DNA of 64,000 nucleotides from UBA4582 sp965657335 (lineage in GTDB: Bacteria; Pseudomonadota; Gammaproteobacteria; Pseudomonadales; Azotimanducaceae): contig CBFHOH010000018.1 of assembly GCA_965657335.1 (NCBI GenBank), positions 32,474 through 96,473 of the forward strand. Direction: 5' to 3'. The notes under the pieces were generated by a model, which was not told where the DNA came from, ran no database searches, and saw only the letters and a list, made by a program, of their open reading frames with translations. Made by a program: the position numbers and the translations under genes. Positions 43,180 to 52,164 of the stretch are shown piece by piece; position 1 is the first letter of the stretch; each line of letters opens with the position of its first letter.

Positions 43180-44985
43180 GTGTGGAATTCTAATCGGCAG
43201 GGTAGAGTACGCATCTTCAGATATTCACAGCGTAATTTGCATCAGGGTAACATCATAAAGATTCAACGTAGAACAATTCTCAAAGGCGGCTTGGCCGCTG
43301 CAGTACAGTATATGGTCGGTTGTACCAATGGAAACAACATTATAGCGGAGGGTAAGCGCTCACTGATTGGCTTTCGGCCTGTACCGTTTTCTATTGGCGC
43401 GGGCCGGATGCCCGTGATTTCAGAGGATTATCAGTACGAGGTGCTGGTGCCATGGGGTACTTCACTGCAGCCGGATGGGCCGGAATTTCAACATCCTCAG
43501 ATCGAGGCAGCACAAGTTCAGCAAGTTGGTATTGGTCACGACGGCATGGCCTATTTTCCAATCTCAGATGACGGTAAGCGGGGTCTACTGTCGCTGAACC
43601 ATGAATATGGCCGTAACCGGCAGGTGCTAGGAAAGCGGGAACCGAATCTGCTGTCAGACGTGCGAACATCCCAGTATGCCCACGGCGTTACGATTGTCGA
43701 AGTGGCAGAGTCAGACGGCCAGTGGCAGAGAGTAGAAAGCCAGTTCGCCAGGCGCTTCCACGCGAATACCAAAACGCGATTTAGTGGACCCGCAGCAGCG
43801 AGCGCTGATTTGATGAACAATGCTGGCAATGAATATCGCGGCACATTCGCGAACTGTTCAAATGGTCAAACACCGTGGAACACTTATCTCACCTGCGAAG
43901 AGAACTTTGATCTTTACTTTGCTGCGACGGGTGACTTCTCTCCCTCGGCCAGACAGGCGCGTTATGGGTTAAGTAAAACCGGTGCGCGCTATTACTGGGA
44001 GCGGTTTGATCCGCGCTTCGATCTTTCAAATCCAGACTATCAGAACGAAGCCAATCGATTTGGTTGGGTAATGGAAATTGACCCCTTCGATACGAATCAT
44101 GTGCCGGTTAAACGAACGGCGCTGGGTCGGATCAAACACGAGGGTGCAGGACACGGTGTTAGCCAAGATGGTCGCGTGGTGATCTACATGGGTGACGACG
44201 ACGAGTTTGAGCACATTTATAAGTTTGTCTCTGCGGGCAACTACGAGGACATGCTCGCGAGGGGGGTGAGTCCGCTGGACGAAGGAGTGTTGTACGTGGC
44301 GCGATTTGACGAGGGTGGCACAGGCGAGTGGTTGCCACTCACAGCAGACAATCCAACGTTGAAAAAAGATTTCAAAGATCAGGCTGACATCCTTATTAAT
44401 ACTCGATTGGCGGCGACTGCGCTCGGTGCGACAGACATGGACCGGCCAGAATGGGCTACCGTGGCACCGAATGGCGACGTCTACTGTTCCCTGACGAAAA
44501 ATAAGGCTCGGATCGTGCCAAACGCCGCTAACCCTCAGGCGCCGAATCCACACGGGCACATTATTCGCTGGCATGACAGCGACAATTTAGTGGGTACAAC
44601 ATTCACTTGGGACATATTCCTAATGGCAAAGGATCACCTTGCCGACGAGCACTCATTTAGCTGCCCAGATGGTCTTTGGGCAGACCCGGATGGCCGACTG
44701 TTTATGATGACCGATGGAAATCAACGAGACGGACACTGCAATCAGTTGTTGGTAGCCGATACTAATACGGGTGATGTTCGAAGATTGTTATCGGGTGTCA
44801 CTGGGTGCGAAATAACCGGTATTGCCAGTACGCCGGACAGAAAAGCGCTGTTTGTGAATGTTCAGCATCCGGGTGATGGCGATCCGAAATTAACCAGTTT
44901 TCCCGCTGCCTATGACGGAAAGACGATACCCCGTGATAGCACATTGGTCATTCGGCGTCGCGATGGTGGGGTTGTAGGATCGTAG
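43180..44985 (+). CDS. PhoX-family alkaline phosphatase-like protein, Tat-type N-terminus
   Basis: The frame gives 601 residues from a GTG at 43180. A DUF839/PhoX beta-propeller is visible: LSLNHEYG, GHGVSQDGRVVIYMGDDDEFEHIYKFVS-like metal regions, TCEENFDLYF and PDGLWADPDGRLFMMTDG. PhoX enzymes are calcium/iron phosphatases exported by Tat. The N-terminus contains IQRRTILKGGLAAA, a Tat-like RRxxLK signal, about 28 residues into the frame. No ATG lies near it. Candidate starts are GTG 43180 and TTG 43237, so the real start is uncertain. It is a single gene ahead of a hairpin terminator. Confidence 0.88.
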   Translation: MWNSNRQGRVRIFRYSQRNLHQGNIIKIQRRTILKGGLAAAVQYMVGCTNGNNIIAEGKRSLIGFRPVPFSIGAGRMPVISEDYQYEVLVPWGTSLQPDGPEFQHPQIEAAQVQQVGIGHDGMAYFPISDDGKRGLLSLNHEYGRNRQVLGKREPNLLSDVRTSQYAHGVTIVEVAESDGQWQRVESQFARRFHANTKTRFSGPAAASADLMNNAGNEYRGTFANCSNGQTPWNTYLTCEENFDLYFAATGDFSPSARQARYGLSKTGARYYWERFDPRFDLSNPDYQNEANRFGWVMEIDPFDTNHVPVKRTALGRIKHEGAGHGVSQDGRVVIYMGDDDEFEHIYKFVSAGNYEDMLARGVSPLDEGVLYVARFDEGGTGEWLPLTADNPTLKKDFKDQADILINTRLAATALGATDMDRPEWATVAPNGDVYCSLTKNKARIVPNAANPQAPNPHGHIIRWHDSDNLVGTTFTWDIFLMAKDHLADEHSFSCPDGLWADPDGRLFMMTDGNQRDGHCNQLLVADTNTGDVRRLLSGVTGCEITGIASTPDRKALFVNVQHPGDGDPKLTSFPAAYDGKTIPRDSTLVIRRRDGGVVGS

Positions 44986-45039
44986 CAGACGAGACGACGG
45001 GCTTGGATAGGATCAGCTCTGGGGCTGAAGCGAACCAAA

Positions 45040-45067
45040 AAGGAACGGGTATAAGTCCCCGTTCCTT
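45040..45067. terminator. Bidirectional intrinsic terminator
   Basis: AAGGAACGGG (45040-45049) and CCCGTTCCTT (45058-45067) form a perfect 10-base stem with an eight-base loop. On the minus strand the stem ends in a run of T; on the plus strand it is followed by a weaker TTTT near 45073. It lies between the convergent phosphatase and crotonase genes. Confidence 0.8.
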
Positions 45068-45087
45068 CAAGGCTTTTCTCTGAGTGA

Positions 45088-45855
45088 CTAGGTTCCGGTC
45101 CAGTTCGGTTCACGTTTCTCAGCAAACGCCTTGGGTCCTTCCTTCGCATCGTTTGAGCTGAAGACTTTCTTCTGAAGTGGTATCTGCATCTCCCAAAGTT
45201 TGTCTTCTTCGATGCCTTGCGCTGCCGCACGGATCAGACTTTTTGATGCGGCGACTGCGAGCGGTGCGTTCTGCGCAACCCTTTCTGCGAGTGCAATAGC
45301 GGCCTCGAGTGCGCCACCTTGCTCGGTAAGTTCACTTAACAAACCACATGCTAGAGCTTGTTCAGCCGTAATAGGTTCTCCGGTAATTGCCATTTGCATT
45401 GCTGTTGCGTAGCCGACTCTTGCAGGTAGTCTGAATACGCCACCCGCCGCGGCAAATAGTCCAACCTTGACTTCTCGAATACCAATCTTTGCACCTTTTG
45501 AGGCAACGAACAGATCACAGGTGAGCGCAATTTCACAGCCACCGGCGATGGCGAAACCTTCAATGGCAGCGATCAGTGGTTTGTTGCAACCGCCACGGAC
45601 AAATGTGCCCAGAGGGCCAATATCTTCCCCGCGGGCAAATGCTTTAAGGTCCATGCCCGAACAAAACCCGCGACCATTACCGGTGATAACACCCGCTGTG
45701 AGCGAATCATCCGCATCGAGCTCTTGTACGGCGCTGAGTAAACCGTGGGACAAGGCGCCGTTAATTGCGTTCATTGCTTCAGGTCGATTTAAGGTGATAA
45801 TCATCACTCTTCCACGACGTTCGACTAATACTGCTTCTTCAGTTGATTCTGACAT
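45088..45855 (-). CDS. Enoyl-CoA hydratase/isomerase (crotonase family)
   Basis: This 255-residue crotonase has both oxyanion-hole regions: GFCSGMDLKAF and the IAGGCEIALTCDLFVAS block. The C-terminal end reads GPKAFAEKREPNW, the usual crotonase tail. In place of the classical second Glu the region KIGIREVKVGLFAAAGG contains Glu near the expected position. It should hydrate or isomerise an enoyl-CoA. GGAG lies before the ATG. It is 83 bases downstream of the carbonic anhydrase gene on the same strand, with the intrinsic terminator at its 3' end. Confidence 0.9.
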   Translation of the reverse strand: MSESTEEAVLVERRGRVMIITLNRPEAMNAINGALSHGLLSAVQELDADDSLTAGVITGNGRGFCSGMDLKAFARGEDIGPLGTFVRGGCNKPLIAAIEGFAIAGGCEIALTCDLFVASKGAKIGIREVKVGLFAAAGGVFRLPARVGYATAMQMAITGEPITAEQALACGLLSELTEQGGALEAAIALAERVAQNAPLAVAASKSLIRAAAQGIEEDKLWEMQIPLQKKVFSSNDAKEGPKAFAEKREPNWTGT

Positions 45856-45937
45856 TTATATCTCCATGACTTCGTTGGTTTCAGATAACTCAGTGATAAT
45901 GCCATAGAACAAAGGTTCGGCGGAACCGGCAATCTAA

Positions 45938-46657
45938 TCAGGTGTCGCGAAATCTGTCCACGAGTTTGCCAAGCAGCGCTGATCCCGGAAACGAACCCTT
46001 ATCGTCATCTTTTGTATAAGCGCCAATTTTACTATCTTCTGTGGGCACGCCATCAAAAAATTCCACCTTCCCGGTTTCAAGACAGTATTCGGCTGAAATG
46101 ATCAGCAAATTGTCCTCCTCAGTCATGCGCTCGAGTGATTGTGAGCCATGCCTGAGAGAGTTTGTCGAGATGCGCGTATTGAAACGCACTGCTTGTTCCA
46201 TGAGTTGATCTTTTTCCAGATTAAGATTCAATAGGCCTTCAATCGCCGGACGGATGCGATCGACGATAGATCTCAGGCTACCCAGAGACTCCGGTTGTGT
46301 ATTTTTTTTCAAAGCATCAATGGTCGCAGCCACAGCGCCGCAATTTGTATGCCCCATGACAACAACCAATCTGACGCCGAACGTTTCTGCCGCAAATTCA
46401 ACGCTGGCGATTTGAGAAGACGCAACGACATTGCCTGCGACCCTGATAACAAACAGATCGCCAAAACCTTGATCGAATACCATTTCTACCGGTACTCGGG
46501 AATCTGAGCAACCGAGTACGACAGCGATCGGGGACTGGCCGCCAAGTAGGCGGCTGCGTTCCACAGCGTTTAACGCCGGGTCGTAGTGCGAGGTGCCTTC
46601 GACAAAGCGGGCGTTCCCTTCCTGCAATATGGCAAGAGCATCCAGTGCTTTACTCAT
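45938..46657 (-). CDS. Beta-class carbonic anhydrase
   Basis: This 239-residue protein has the beta-carbonic anhydrase zinc ligands: Cys50 and Asp52 in GCSDSRVP, and His103 and Cys106 in GHTNCGAV. The Asp-Arg dyad is part of the same CSDSR motif. The enzyme interconverts CO2 and bicarbonate in the cytoplasm and can feed biotin carboxylases. Length is normal. It is a single gene, and the region after the gene (toward 45855) belongs to the crotonase. Confidence 0.92.
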   Translation of the reverse strand: MSKALDALAILQEGNARFVEGTSHYDPALNAVERSRLLGGQSPIAVVLGCSDSRVPVEMVFDQGFGDLFVIRVAGNVVASSQIASVEFAAETFGVRLVVVMGHTNCGAVAATIDALKKNTQPESLGSLRSIVDRIRPAIEGLLNLNLEKDQLMEQAVRFNTRISTNSLRHGSQSLERMTEEDNLLIISAEYCLETGKVEFFDGVPTEDSKIGAYTKDDDKGSFPGSALLGKLVDRFRDT

Positions 46658-46885
46658 GTTTTCTTGAACCTGATGTCATGTTTTGTTTTTCTCTAAAATC
46701 GTTTCTTCGCCCGATACGTTCTGGCCTTCCGCCGAGCGAATTATGATGCTCGTGGGCTCGCGTTGTCGATATCATACACCGACAATTGCGTTTTCAGTGC
46801 AAAGGATGAAATCGAATGACGAATATGCGGAAAAATGATGATGGACGTTAGGATGACGAAGACAATAGCCTCTGGATAACATCGT

Positions 46886-47923
46886 TCAACTTTTGTTAAC
46901 TGCATGCCAGTGTTCCGCAATTCCAAAGCCCGTTGCACCGTCCCAAGTGAACTCGGCGAGCCCCTCGTTGATAAAGGTTGCACCGCCGGGCATAGGTACT
47001 TTGGTAGGGCACATGTTGATGATGTTGCCAGTAATTTTGATGGGCTCTTTGCCGTCAATAGAACCCGTCAGTGCGACGGTATCGTGAAGTATGGAGCCCT
47101 CGCGATACTTGGTCGTTATCACAACATTTTTAAGGACGCTGGATTTACCGTTACGCTGGATCCATCCTGCCCCTTTTATTTCACCTGAAGGCTGACGGAA
47201 GCATGAGCCACCGAGCGCGGCGTCGCTCCCAAAGTTCATCGAAAACCAGTTTACGAAAGGCGCGGGCTGCTGCGGTGTGGAGAACATGGGGCCGGTGTTC
47301 TGTTTTTCCTCGTCTTTGCTTGAACGCTGCGCTGCTCCCCAGTCTCGGGGACCCCACGACTTATCTCTGACACCGTATCCACTGACATTAAATGTTTCAT
47401 GATCTAGGTTTATTTTTCCGGTTACTCGGCCGCTTTGTTCGAAATGACCATAGGCACCGGTGTCGGCATCATCAGAAGAAGTGAAGTGTGGCTCAGTAAT
47501 ACAGTCGAAGTGGAGGTCCATCACCAGTCTTGAATCTTTGAACCAACCCGGCGGACGCAGTTTTCTGCGCTCAAGGAGTATCGACGCATCACCAATATCT
47601 TGTGCCGGACCGTCGTACTGAATTCGCCAACGCTTGTGCGGCTCGATAAGAGTGATGGTGAGATTGCCAGCGGTTAAGTCATCATTGTACTGGCTGAGGT
47701 CTGCTCCAATCTCTCTGCGGCCATAAGTGAATGCGACGCGACGTCCCGGTAAATAGATTGCATGCAGCGCATCAGCCCAGCTGTCTCCCGGGCGAAATCC
47801 CATCCGAGTAAACATGCCGATGCCAGTATCGCCATCGACAAAATTAAAGTAGTAGCTCTCGCTCCATGCATCGGCGTTGCCCACCGGGTGCATAAGTTCC
47901 GCGTTGGTTGAATTGGTTTTCAT
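46886..47923 (-). CDS. Lipocalin-like/hydroxyneurosporene-synthase-like conserved protein
   Basis: The protein is 345 residues from the ATG at 47923, with GGAAG five bases upstream; a start 12 bases earlier is possible. It is beta-rich with repeated Trp/Gly strands (GDTGIGMFTRMGF, GYGVRDKSWGPRDWG, FNVSGY). This is the pattern of the CrtC/DUF7064-7065 type beta-barrel domains. The RDKSWGPRDW segment recurs in such proteins. Its gene follows the hydratase gene by 70 bases and may be cotranscribed. Function is unknown. Confidence 0.6.
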   Translation of the reverse strand: MKTNSTNAELMHPVGNADAWSESYYFNFVDGDTGIGMFTRMGFRPGDSWADALHAIYLPGRRVAFTYGRREIGADLSQYNDDLTAGNLTITLIEPHKRWRIQYDGPAQDIGDASILLERRKLRPPGWFKDSRLVMDLHFDCITEPHFTSSDDADTGAYGHFEQSGRVTGKINLDHETFNVSGYGVRDKSWGPRDWGAAQRSSKDEEKQNTGPMFSTPQQPAPFVNWFSMNFGSDAALGGSCFRQPSGEIKGAGWIQRNGKSSVLKNVVITTKYREGSILHDTVALTGSIDGKEPIKITGNIINMCPTKVPMPGGATFINEGLAEFTWDGATGFGIAEHWHAVNKS

Positions 47924-47993
47924 CGATACTTCCATTGTCCCTGATATGATTCTGTGTGCGAACAGAGGTAATAAATGATAGCTGTTACACGAG

Positions 47994-48785
47994 TTATTCG
48001 CTTGAACAGGAAAAGCCTACGCTCCCCAGTCCACCGATAGATGATTTGATTTGTTGGCCAGGCTTCAAGTTTATCATCGGCCCCAGTGCCCCTGTTAGAA
48101 TCACTTGCCCCGCCTTGAGTGTCTGACCGCGAGTCACTAATGTGTTGGCTAGCCATGCTGCTGCATTTAGTGGGTGGCCAAGACAGGCGGCGCCCGCGCC
48201 GAGTGAAGCGATCGTGCCATCAACCTCTAGCACCATGCCGCAGGCGTAAAGATCCAGGCCTTTAATGGGCAGTTTTGATTCTCCGAGTACGTAGTAAGCT
48301 GAGGATCCGTTGTCAGCGACAGTATCCGCAAAAGTAATCTTCCAATCAGCAATGCGACTGTCGACGATTTCAATTGCGGGTACAACGTAGTCAACAGCCT
48401 CTTCTACGTCCTGTGCAGTAATATTCTCGGCATCGACATCTTTACCGAGCACTAGCGCAATTTCAGCCTCGCCGCGAGACTGGATTACTTGACTCATTTT
48501 GAGCTGACCGCCGTCGGGAATCCGCATGTCCTCAAACAACACACCGAAGTCCGGTTGATCTACGCCAAGCTGTTTTTGTACAGCTTTTGCGGTAAGCCCT
48601 ATTTTCCATCCAGCGATAGTTCGTCCTTGATTGATCCAGTGTTTCGTATTGAGCGCTTGTATACGGTAAGCGGCATCAACATCGGTTGGATCCATGACAT
48701 CTCTGGGTGGTTCGATTGGCGCGCCTTGGTAGGCGCCTCTTAGTTCGCGTGCAACTTTTTCAAACTCGGCGATTTTGCTGTCCAT
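47994..48785 (-). CDS. 2-keto-4-pentenoate hydratase-family protein (MhpD/DmpE/DmpH-like)
   Basis: This 263-residue protein fits the hydratase/decarboxylase branch of the fumarylacetoacetate hydrolase fold. Visible motifs are GWKIGLT, GVLFEDMRI, RGEAEIALVLGKD with metal-binding Glu, PAIEIVDSRI and the conserved AAAWLANTL near the C-terminus. Such enzymes hydrate 2-oxopent-4-enoate or decarboxylate 4-oxalocrotonate in meta-cleavage pathways of aromatics. It is divergent from a VOC gene, the family that includes the ring-cleaving dioxygenases. No other meta-cleavage gene is next to it. Confidence 0.9.
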   Translation of the reverse strand: MDSKIAEFEKVARELRGAYQGAPIEPPRDVMDPTDVDAAYRIQALNTKHWINQGRTIAGWKIGLTAKAVQKQLGVDQPDFGVLFEDMRIPDGGQLKMSQVIQSRGEAEIALVLGKDVDAENITAQDVEEAVDYVVPAIEIVDSRIADWKITFADTVADNGSSAYYVLGESKLPIKGLDLYACGMVLEVDGTIASLGAGAACLGHPLNAAAWLANTLVTRGQTLKAGQVILTGALGPMINLKPGQQIKSSIGGLGSVGFSCSSE

Positions 48786-48952
48786 CGTCTATCTCAAAAA
48801 TTTTCATAACAGTCACACTTATGCCAGAGTCTGGTGAATACCACAACATTGACGCGAAACCGGCGTTGAACAAATGCTGTTGGATATTTTGTTTCGCCTA
48901 GTAAAACTGGTTAAGCTGGGAAAATTGCCACTGCGCTTTTGGGAGAATTTTC

Positions 48953-49507
48953 ATGAAATTGAGCTGGTCACATGCGGTTCTTAATGTCCATGATATGGAA
49001 AATATGTTGGCGTTTTATACCGGCGTACTCGGATTTACTATCAGTGACCGCGGTGAGATTGCGCCAAATGCACCAGAAATTGTGTTCATGAGCAATTCGC
49101 CGGATGAGCATCACCAGCTTGCGCTGGTGCAGATGAGAGAGGGAGAGACGTCAGGCAACCCACTCAATCACTTGGCATTCCGTGTTGAAAATTTTGATGA
49201 TGTGAAGGCGCTGCAGCGCCAACTGTCTGCAAGACAAGAGATAAAAACACTGCCCTTGTCTCATGGCAACACACTGTCAATTTACTTCAGTGACCCAGAG
49301 GGAAATGGTTTAGAAGTATTTTGGGATACACCTTGGCATGTGAGTCAACCTCAGGGCAAAGTCTGGGATACTAGCCTTGATCGTGAAACGGCGCTTGCCT
49401 GGGTCGAGGAAAACTTCAAGCAAGAACCCAGTTTCTCTCATCACAGGGAAGCGGGTGCTGCTTTTGTGAACAGAGGTGATTACCACTCAGAACATGAGTC
49501 ACCTTAG
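48953..49507 (+). CDS. VOC (glyoxalase/catechol 2,3-dioxygenase-like) protein
   Basis: This 184-residue protein has one VOC module pair. Metal-ligand positions typical of the superfamily can be seen: a His in SHAVLNVHDME at the start, His in HHQLALVQM, His in NHLAFRV and Glu in GNGLEVFWD. It may be an extradiol dioxygenase-like or a glyoxalase-like enzyme in the cytoplasm. The C-terminal 50 residues form an extension. It is divergent from the hydratase gene and converges with the thiolase gene, whose stop it overlaps by four bases. Confidence 0.83.
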   Translation: MKLSWSHAVLNVHDMENMLAFYTGVLGFTISDRGEIAPNAPEIVFMSNSPDEHHQLALVQMREGETSGNPLNHLAFRVENFDDVKALQRQLSARQEIKTLPLSHGNTLSIYFSDPEGNGLEVFWDTPWHVSQPQGKVWDTSLDRETALAWVEENFKQEPSFSHHREAGAAFVNRGDYHSEHESP

Positions 49508-50991
49508 TCAAGCTCGAAGAACTGTTGGTCCAAGTCCGCGTCCCAGCTTAATTCGCCGCTGCGACCAATCGGATCGCACGAGAGAAGTACGTAGGCAGTA
49601 TCAGTCGGGTTCCGAGCATTGGCGATCGCACGCTCACCTTTTGCTGTATCAAGAATATAAATGATATTTGTAGCAATCCCTGTGCGATCGTACTCAATCG
49701 TATAGGTTGCGATGGTACAGGTGCCAGACGCCTCTCTTGCGACAGGGATTTCTTTGTCACCGGTAGCAAGTCGATAAACTGTTTTGCCCGTTGCCGCATT
49801 GGGTACCTTCTCCGCCGCAGCGAGAATGGTCGCGGCGTGTTTGGTGTTTGCCATTCCCACGCCGGTAATCATGATGACTTCCTCTTGATTGTCGCGAAGG
49901 TGCGCTACCGCAGTTGCGAGGGAATGCATCACGTAGTTGTTGCCAGGGCCTCCGCCGAATGCCAGTCCGCCGGTCATAGTGAACGGTCGAGGATCGTTGA
50001 GTGAAACCTTAAGTGTGTCAAGCGCGAGCTCCACTGGAACAGGAAAGCAGCTGTATAAATCGAACGCATCAATATCTTCGACCTTGACCCCGGCGCTGTT
50101 TAATGTGGCTTCGAACGCGACTTCCATTCCTACGCAGGTAGACAAAGATGGTCTTTGCATCGGATTCCATACTTCCTCGGCACCGGCGCCACCAAGAATG
50201 GCTGCTGCCCGTGAACGTCGGCCGGAAGCGTTAAGATATTTGTCTGAAACGATAACAATCGCTGCTGCCTGATCAACATCCATAATCGCATTCATGCGTT
50301 TGGTATAGGGATAGGAGATCATTCTGTTTTCGGCGGTAACTTCGCTGATCTCGCCTATCGACGGTGGTTTTTGAAACCAAGCGTGAGGATTTTTTTCAGC
50401 AACCAGCGCATTCTTGTGTAGCAGTTTGGCGGCGATATTAATCTGTGCACTGGCACTGCGAACGTTAGCGGTGCGTAGCGCGTTTTCAAGCATAGGAAAT
50501 GATTGTATCGGCAGCCGAAGACCGTGTTGAGCTTCCCAGGGGGATGTGAAAGGCTTTTGGCCGCGCATGGCCTTAACGCTTTTGTCGCGTGCAGGCCAGT
50601 CAAGCATTTTCCCAGCTCGGGTTGCCTTGCGTCTTGTACGCATCGCCTCAGCGCCGAAGATCACAGCGATGTCGATTTCGCCGGCATCCATTGCAATGGC
50701 TATTTCATGGGTCAGATCTTGAGGCGTCGTGCCACCACCGGGTAACCAAAATTCCCGCACACCCTTATTGCAGCCCATATCAGCAGCAACGCTCTTTGCA
50801 AGTTCAGGGTAAGTCCAGCTCAAGGGGTCTACGCAACCGACAGCGTCGACCGCGGATGGCTCAATCCCAGCGTCCTCAAGTGCCGCTAGCGCAATTTCAC
50901 TCATCAGTTTTCTTGGGTGATCGGCTGTTTCTGCTGCATGAAAACTTTTCTGGGCTTGCCCGAGAATATAAGCGGGTACCGATGTTGCCAT
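49504..50991 (-). CDS. Thiolase-fold protein lacking the canonical Cys/His (acetyl-CoA acetyltransferase-like)
   Basis: This 495-residue protein belongs to the SCP2/acetyl-CoA acetyltransferase-like thiolases. It starts AYILGQAQKSFHAAE and has a C-terminal extra beta domain of about 80 residues. At the place of the nucleophilic Cys (canonical NxxCxSG) it reads PGGGTTPQ (about 84-91), with no Cys. The canonical GHP His region reads GGLAFGGGPGNNY, so that His is also replaced. The DLYSCFPVPVE segment with its Cys is conserved in this subfamily. The reaction is therefore unlikely to be ordinary thiolysis. Function is unknown; members occur with acyl-CoA genes. Confidence 0.85.
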   Translation of the reverse strand: MATSVPAYILGQAQKSFHAAETADHPRKLMSEIALAALEDAGIEPSAVDAVGCVDPLSWTYPELAKSVAADMGCNKGVREFWLPGGGTTPQDLTHEIAIAMDAGEIDIAVIFGAEAMRTRRKATRAGKMLDWPARDKSVKAMRGQKPFTSPWEAQHGLRLPIQSFPMLENALRTANVRSASAQINIAAKLLHKNALVAEKNPHAWFQKPPSIGEISEVTAENRMISYPYTKRMNAIMDVDQAAAIVIVSDKYLNASGRRSRAAAILGGAGAEEVWNPMQRPSLSTCVGMEVAFEATLNSAGVKVEDIDAFDLYSCFPVPVELALDTLKVSLNDPRPFTMTGGLAFGGGPGNNYVMHSLATAVAHLRDNQEEVIMITGVGMANTKHAATILAAAEKVPNAATGKTVYRLATGDKEIPVAREASGTCTIATYTIEYDRTGIATNIIYILDTAKGERAIANARNPTDTAYVLLSCDPIGRSGELSWDADLDQQFFELD

Positions 50992-51210
50992 ATTTGCTCC
51001 CGATGATTTGCATCAATCTGTTGACTAAATTGCTTTGTAATATCGCGCTGGTTGCGTCAGTGATACCTAGATTGGTTAGAAAATAACACTGCATGACAGA
51101 AGTTGGCTAAGAGTTTTAGTTTCTCCAACATAATTTGGTATAGTCCCGCCGCTTACAACACCAATCGCAGCCGAGAGAAAAATGCTGAGCTGCCCAATCG
51201 GAGATCATTA

Positions 51211-51861
51211 ATGCCAATACTGCACGGCTTTTCATATAGTAATTATTACAACATGCCCAAGCATGCCCTTTTATACAAGGGCGTCGCGTTTGAAGAAGAG
51301 CTCGTTTACCCCAGTGCCTCGGGCTACGACGAACTCAGTCCGGCACTCAAGGTGCCAAGCCTGACAACAGATGACGGTGAGCACCTTTCCGAAGCTGCGG
51401 TACTTTGTGAGTACATTGAGGATGCTTATCCCGAGAAGCCGTTGTTTCCTGCAGAGCCGCTTGCCCGAAACAAGGTGCGCCAGCTCATGCATATGGCAGA
51501 GCTATATCTAGAATTACCTTTCAGAAGGCTCCTCCCCTTCAGCTTCAGCGGTAAACCTGCGCCAGAACAAATTCTAGATGAAATTAACGGCGTGGTCGGT
51601 AGAGGGATCAACAGCATGAACGCGTTAGCGAGCTTTTCTCCCTGGGTCTCGGGCGAAACCTACACGATGGCAGATATTTATCTGTACTACTGTCTGTCGG
51701 TTGCTGACATGGGAAGTGCCATTTTGGGTGTCGATTTAAATGACAGAATTCCTGGGCTAGCTGAATGGCGTGCTGCCTTTGCGGACGACCCTATCAGCAA
51801 GAGAATCGCTGATGACACCGCAGCGAATCGTGAAAGTTTTTTTGCTTACATAAGAGGATAG
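51211..51861 (+). CDS. Glutathione S-transferase-like protein
   Basis: The protein is 216 residues from the ATG at 51211, with GGAG seven bases upstream. The frame extends upstream to a TTG at 51103, but with no ribosome site and poor composition. The N-terminal thioredoxin-like domain begins LHGFSYSNYYNMPKHALLYK and includes KVPSLTTDDGEHLSEAAVLCEYIE, which corresponds to the GSH-binding VPxL and the Glu/Ser of the family. An all-helical C-terminal domain follows. Its substrate is unknown. The residue corresponding to the catalytic Ser/Cys may be Ser in FSYSN. A hairpin terminator follows. Confidence 0.87.
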   Translation: MPILHGFSYSNYYNMPKHALLYKGVAFEEELVYPSASGYDELSPALKVPSLTTDDGEHLSEAAVLCEYIEDAYPEKPLFPAEPLARNKVRQLMHMAELYLELPFRRLLPFSFSGKPAPEQILDEINGVVGRGINSMNALASFSPWVSGETYTMADIYLYYCLSVADMGSAILGVDLNDRIPGLAEWRAAFADDPISKRIADDTAANRESFFAYIRG

Positions 51862-51869
51862 TGTTTGTC

Positions 51870-51888
51870 GGGTGGGCGTCGCCCACCC
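51870..51888. terminator. Hairpin terminator between GST and membrane genes
   Basis: GGGTGGGC (51870-51877) and GCCCACCC (51881-51888) form a perfect eight-base stem around a three-base loop, followed by TTG and scattered T. It separates the convergent GST and membrane genes. The T-tract is short on both strands. Confidence 0.65.
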
Positions 51889-51891
51889 TTG

Positions 51892-52164
51892 TTAGCTTTG
51901 CTTGATCAGTCTAAGTCGGTTTATCCCGAGGGTAAGCAACAGCGGAATGCCAAGTAAAAAACAAACTTTAGCCATTGAAGCTAGCAGTGTTTTTACATAT
52001 TCTTGCGGCACTTTTGGGTCGTTAGGTGTCTCTGCTAAAACGGTTTCTCGAATTCCTTCGGCCCATGCGGTGAATCCGAGCAAATAGAAACCGAGACAGA
52101 GTAAGAGCGTAAAAAATATGACGGTAGTAAGCCTGAGCGCGAGCTGCTGCTTGAGTACATTCAT
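51892..52164 (-). CDS. Small two-helix membrane protein
   Basis: This 90-residue protein has two strong membrane helices (about 10-30 and 62-82). The sequence between them faces one side (about 35 residues) and includes EGIRETVLAETPNDPKVPQEYV. Its ATG overlaps the stop of the upstream DUF4405 gene (ATGA), so the two are translated together. I recognise no family. A role as partner to the cytochrome-b-like protein is inference. Confidence 0.75.
   Translation of the reverse strand: MNVLKQQLALRLTTVIFFTLLLCLGFYLLGFTAWAEGIRETVLAETPNDPKVPQEYVKTLLASMAKVCFLLGIPLLLTLGINRLRLIKQS

Noticed and set aside
46741..47058. Minus-strand frame of 105 residues with a hydrophobic stretch
   Set aside because: It overlaps most of the 3' end of the 345-residue protein in another frame and has no start signal; only the last 50 codons lie in free sequence.
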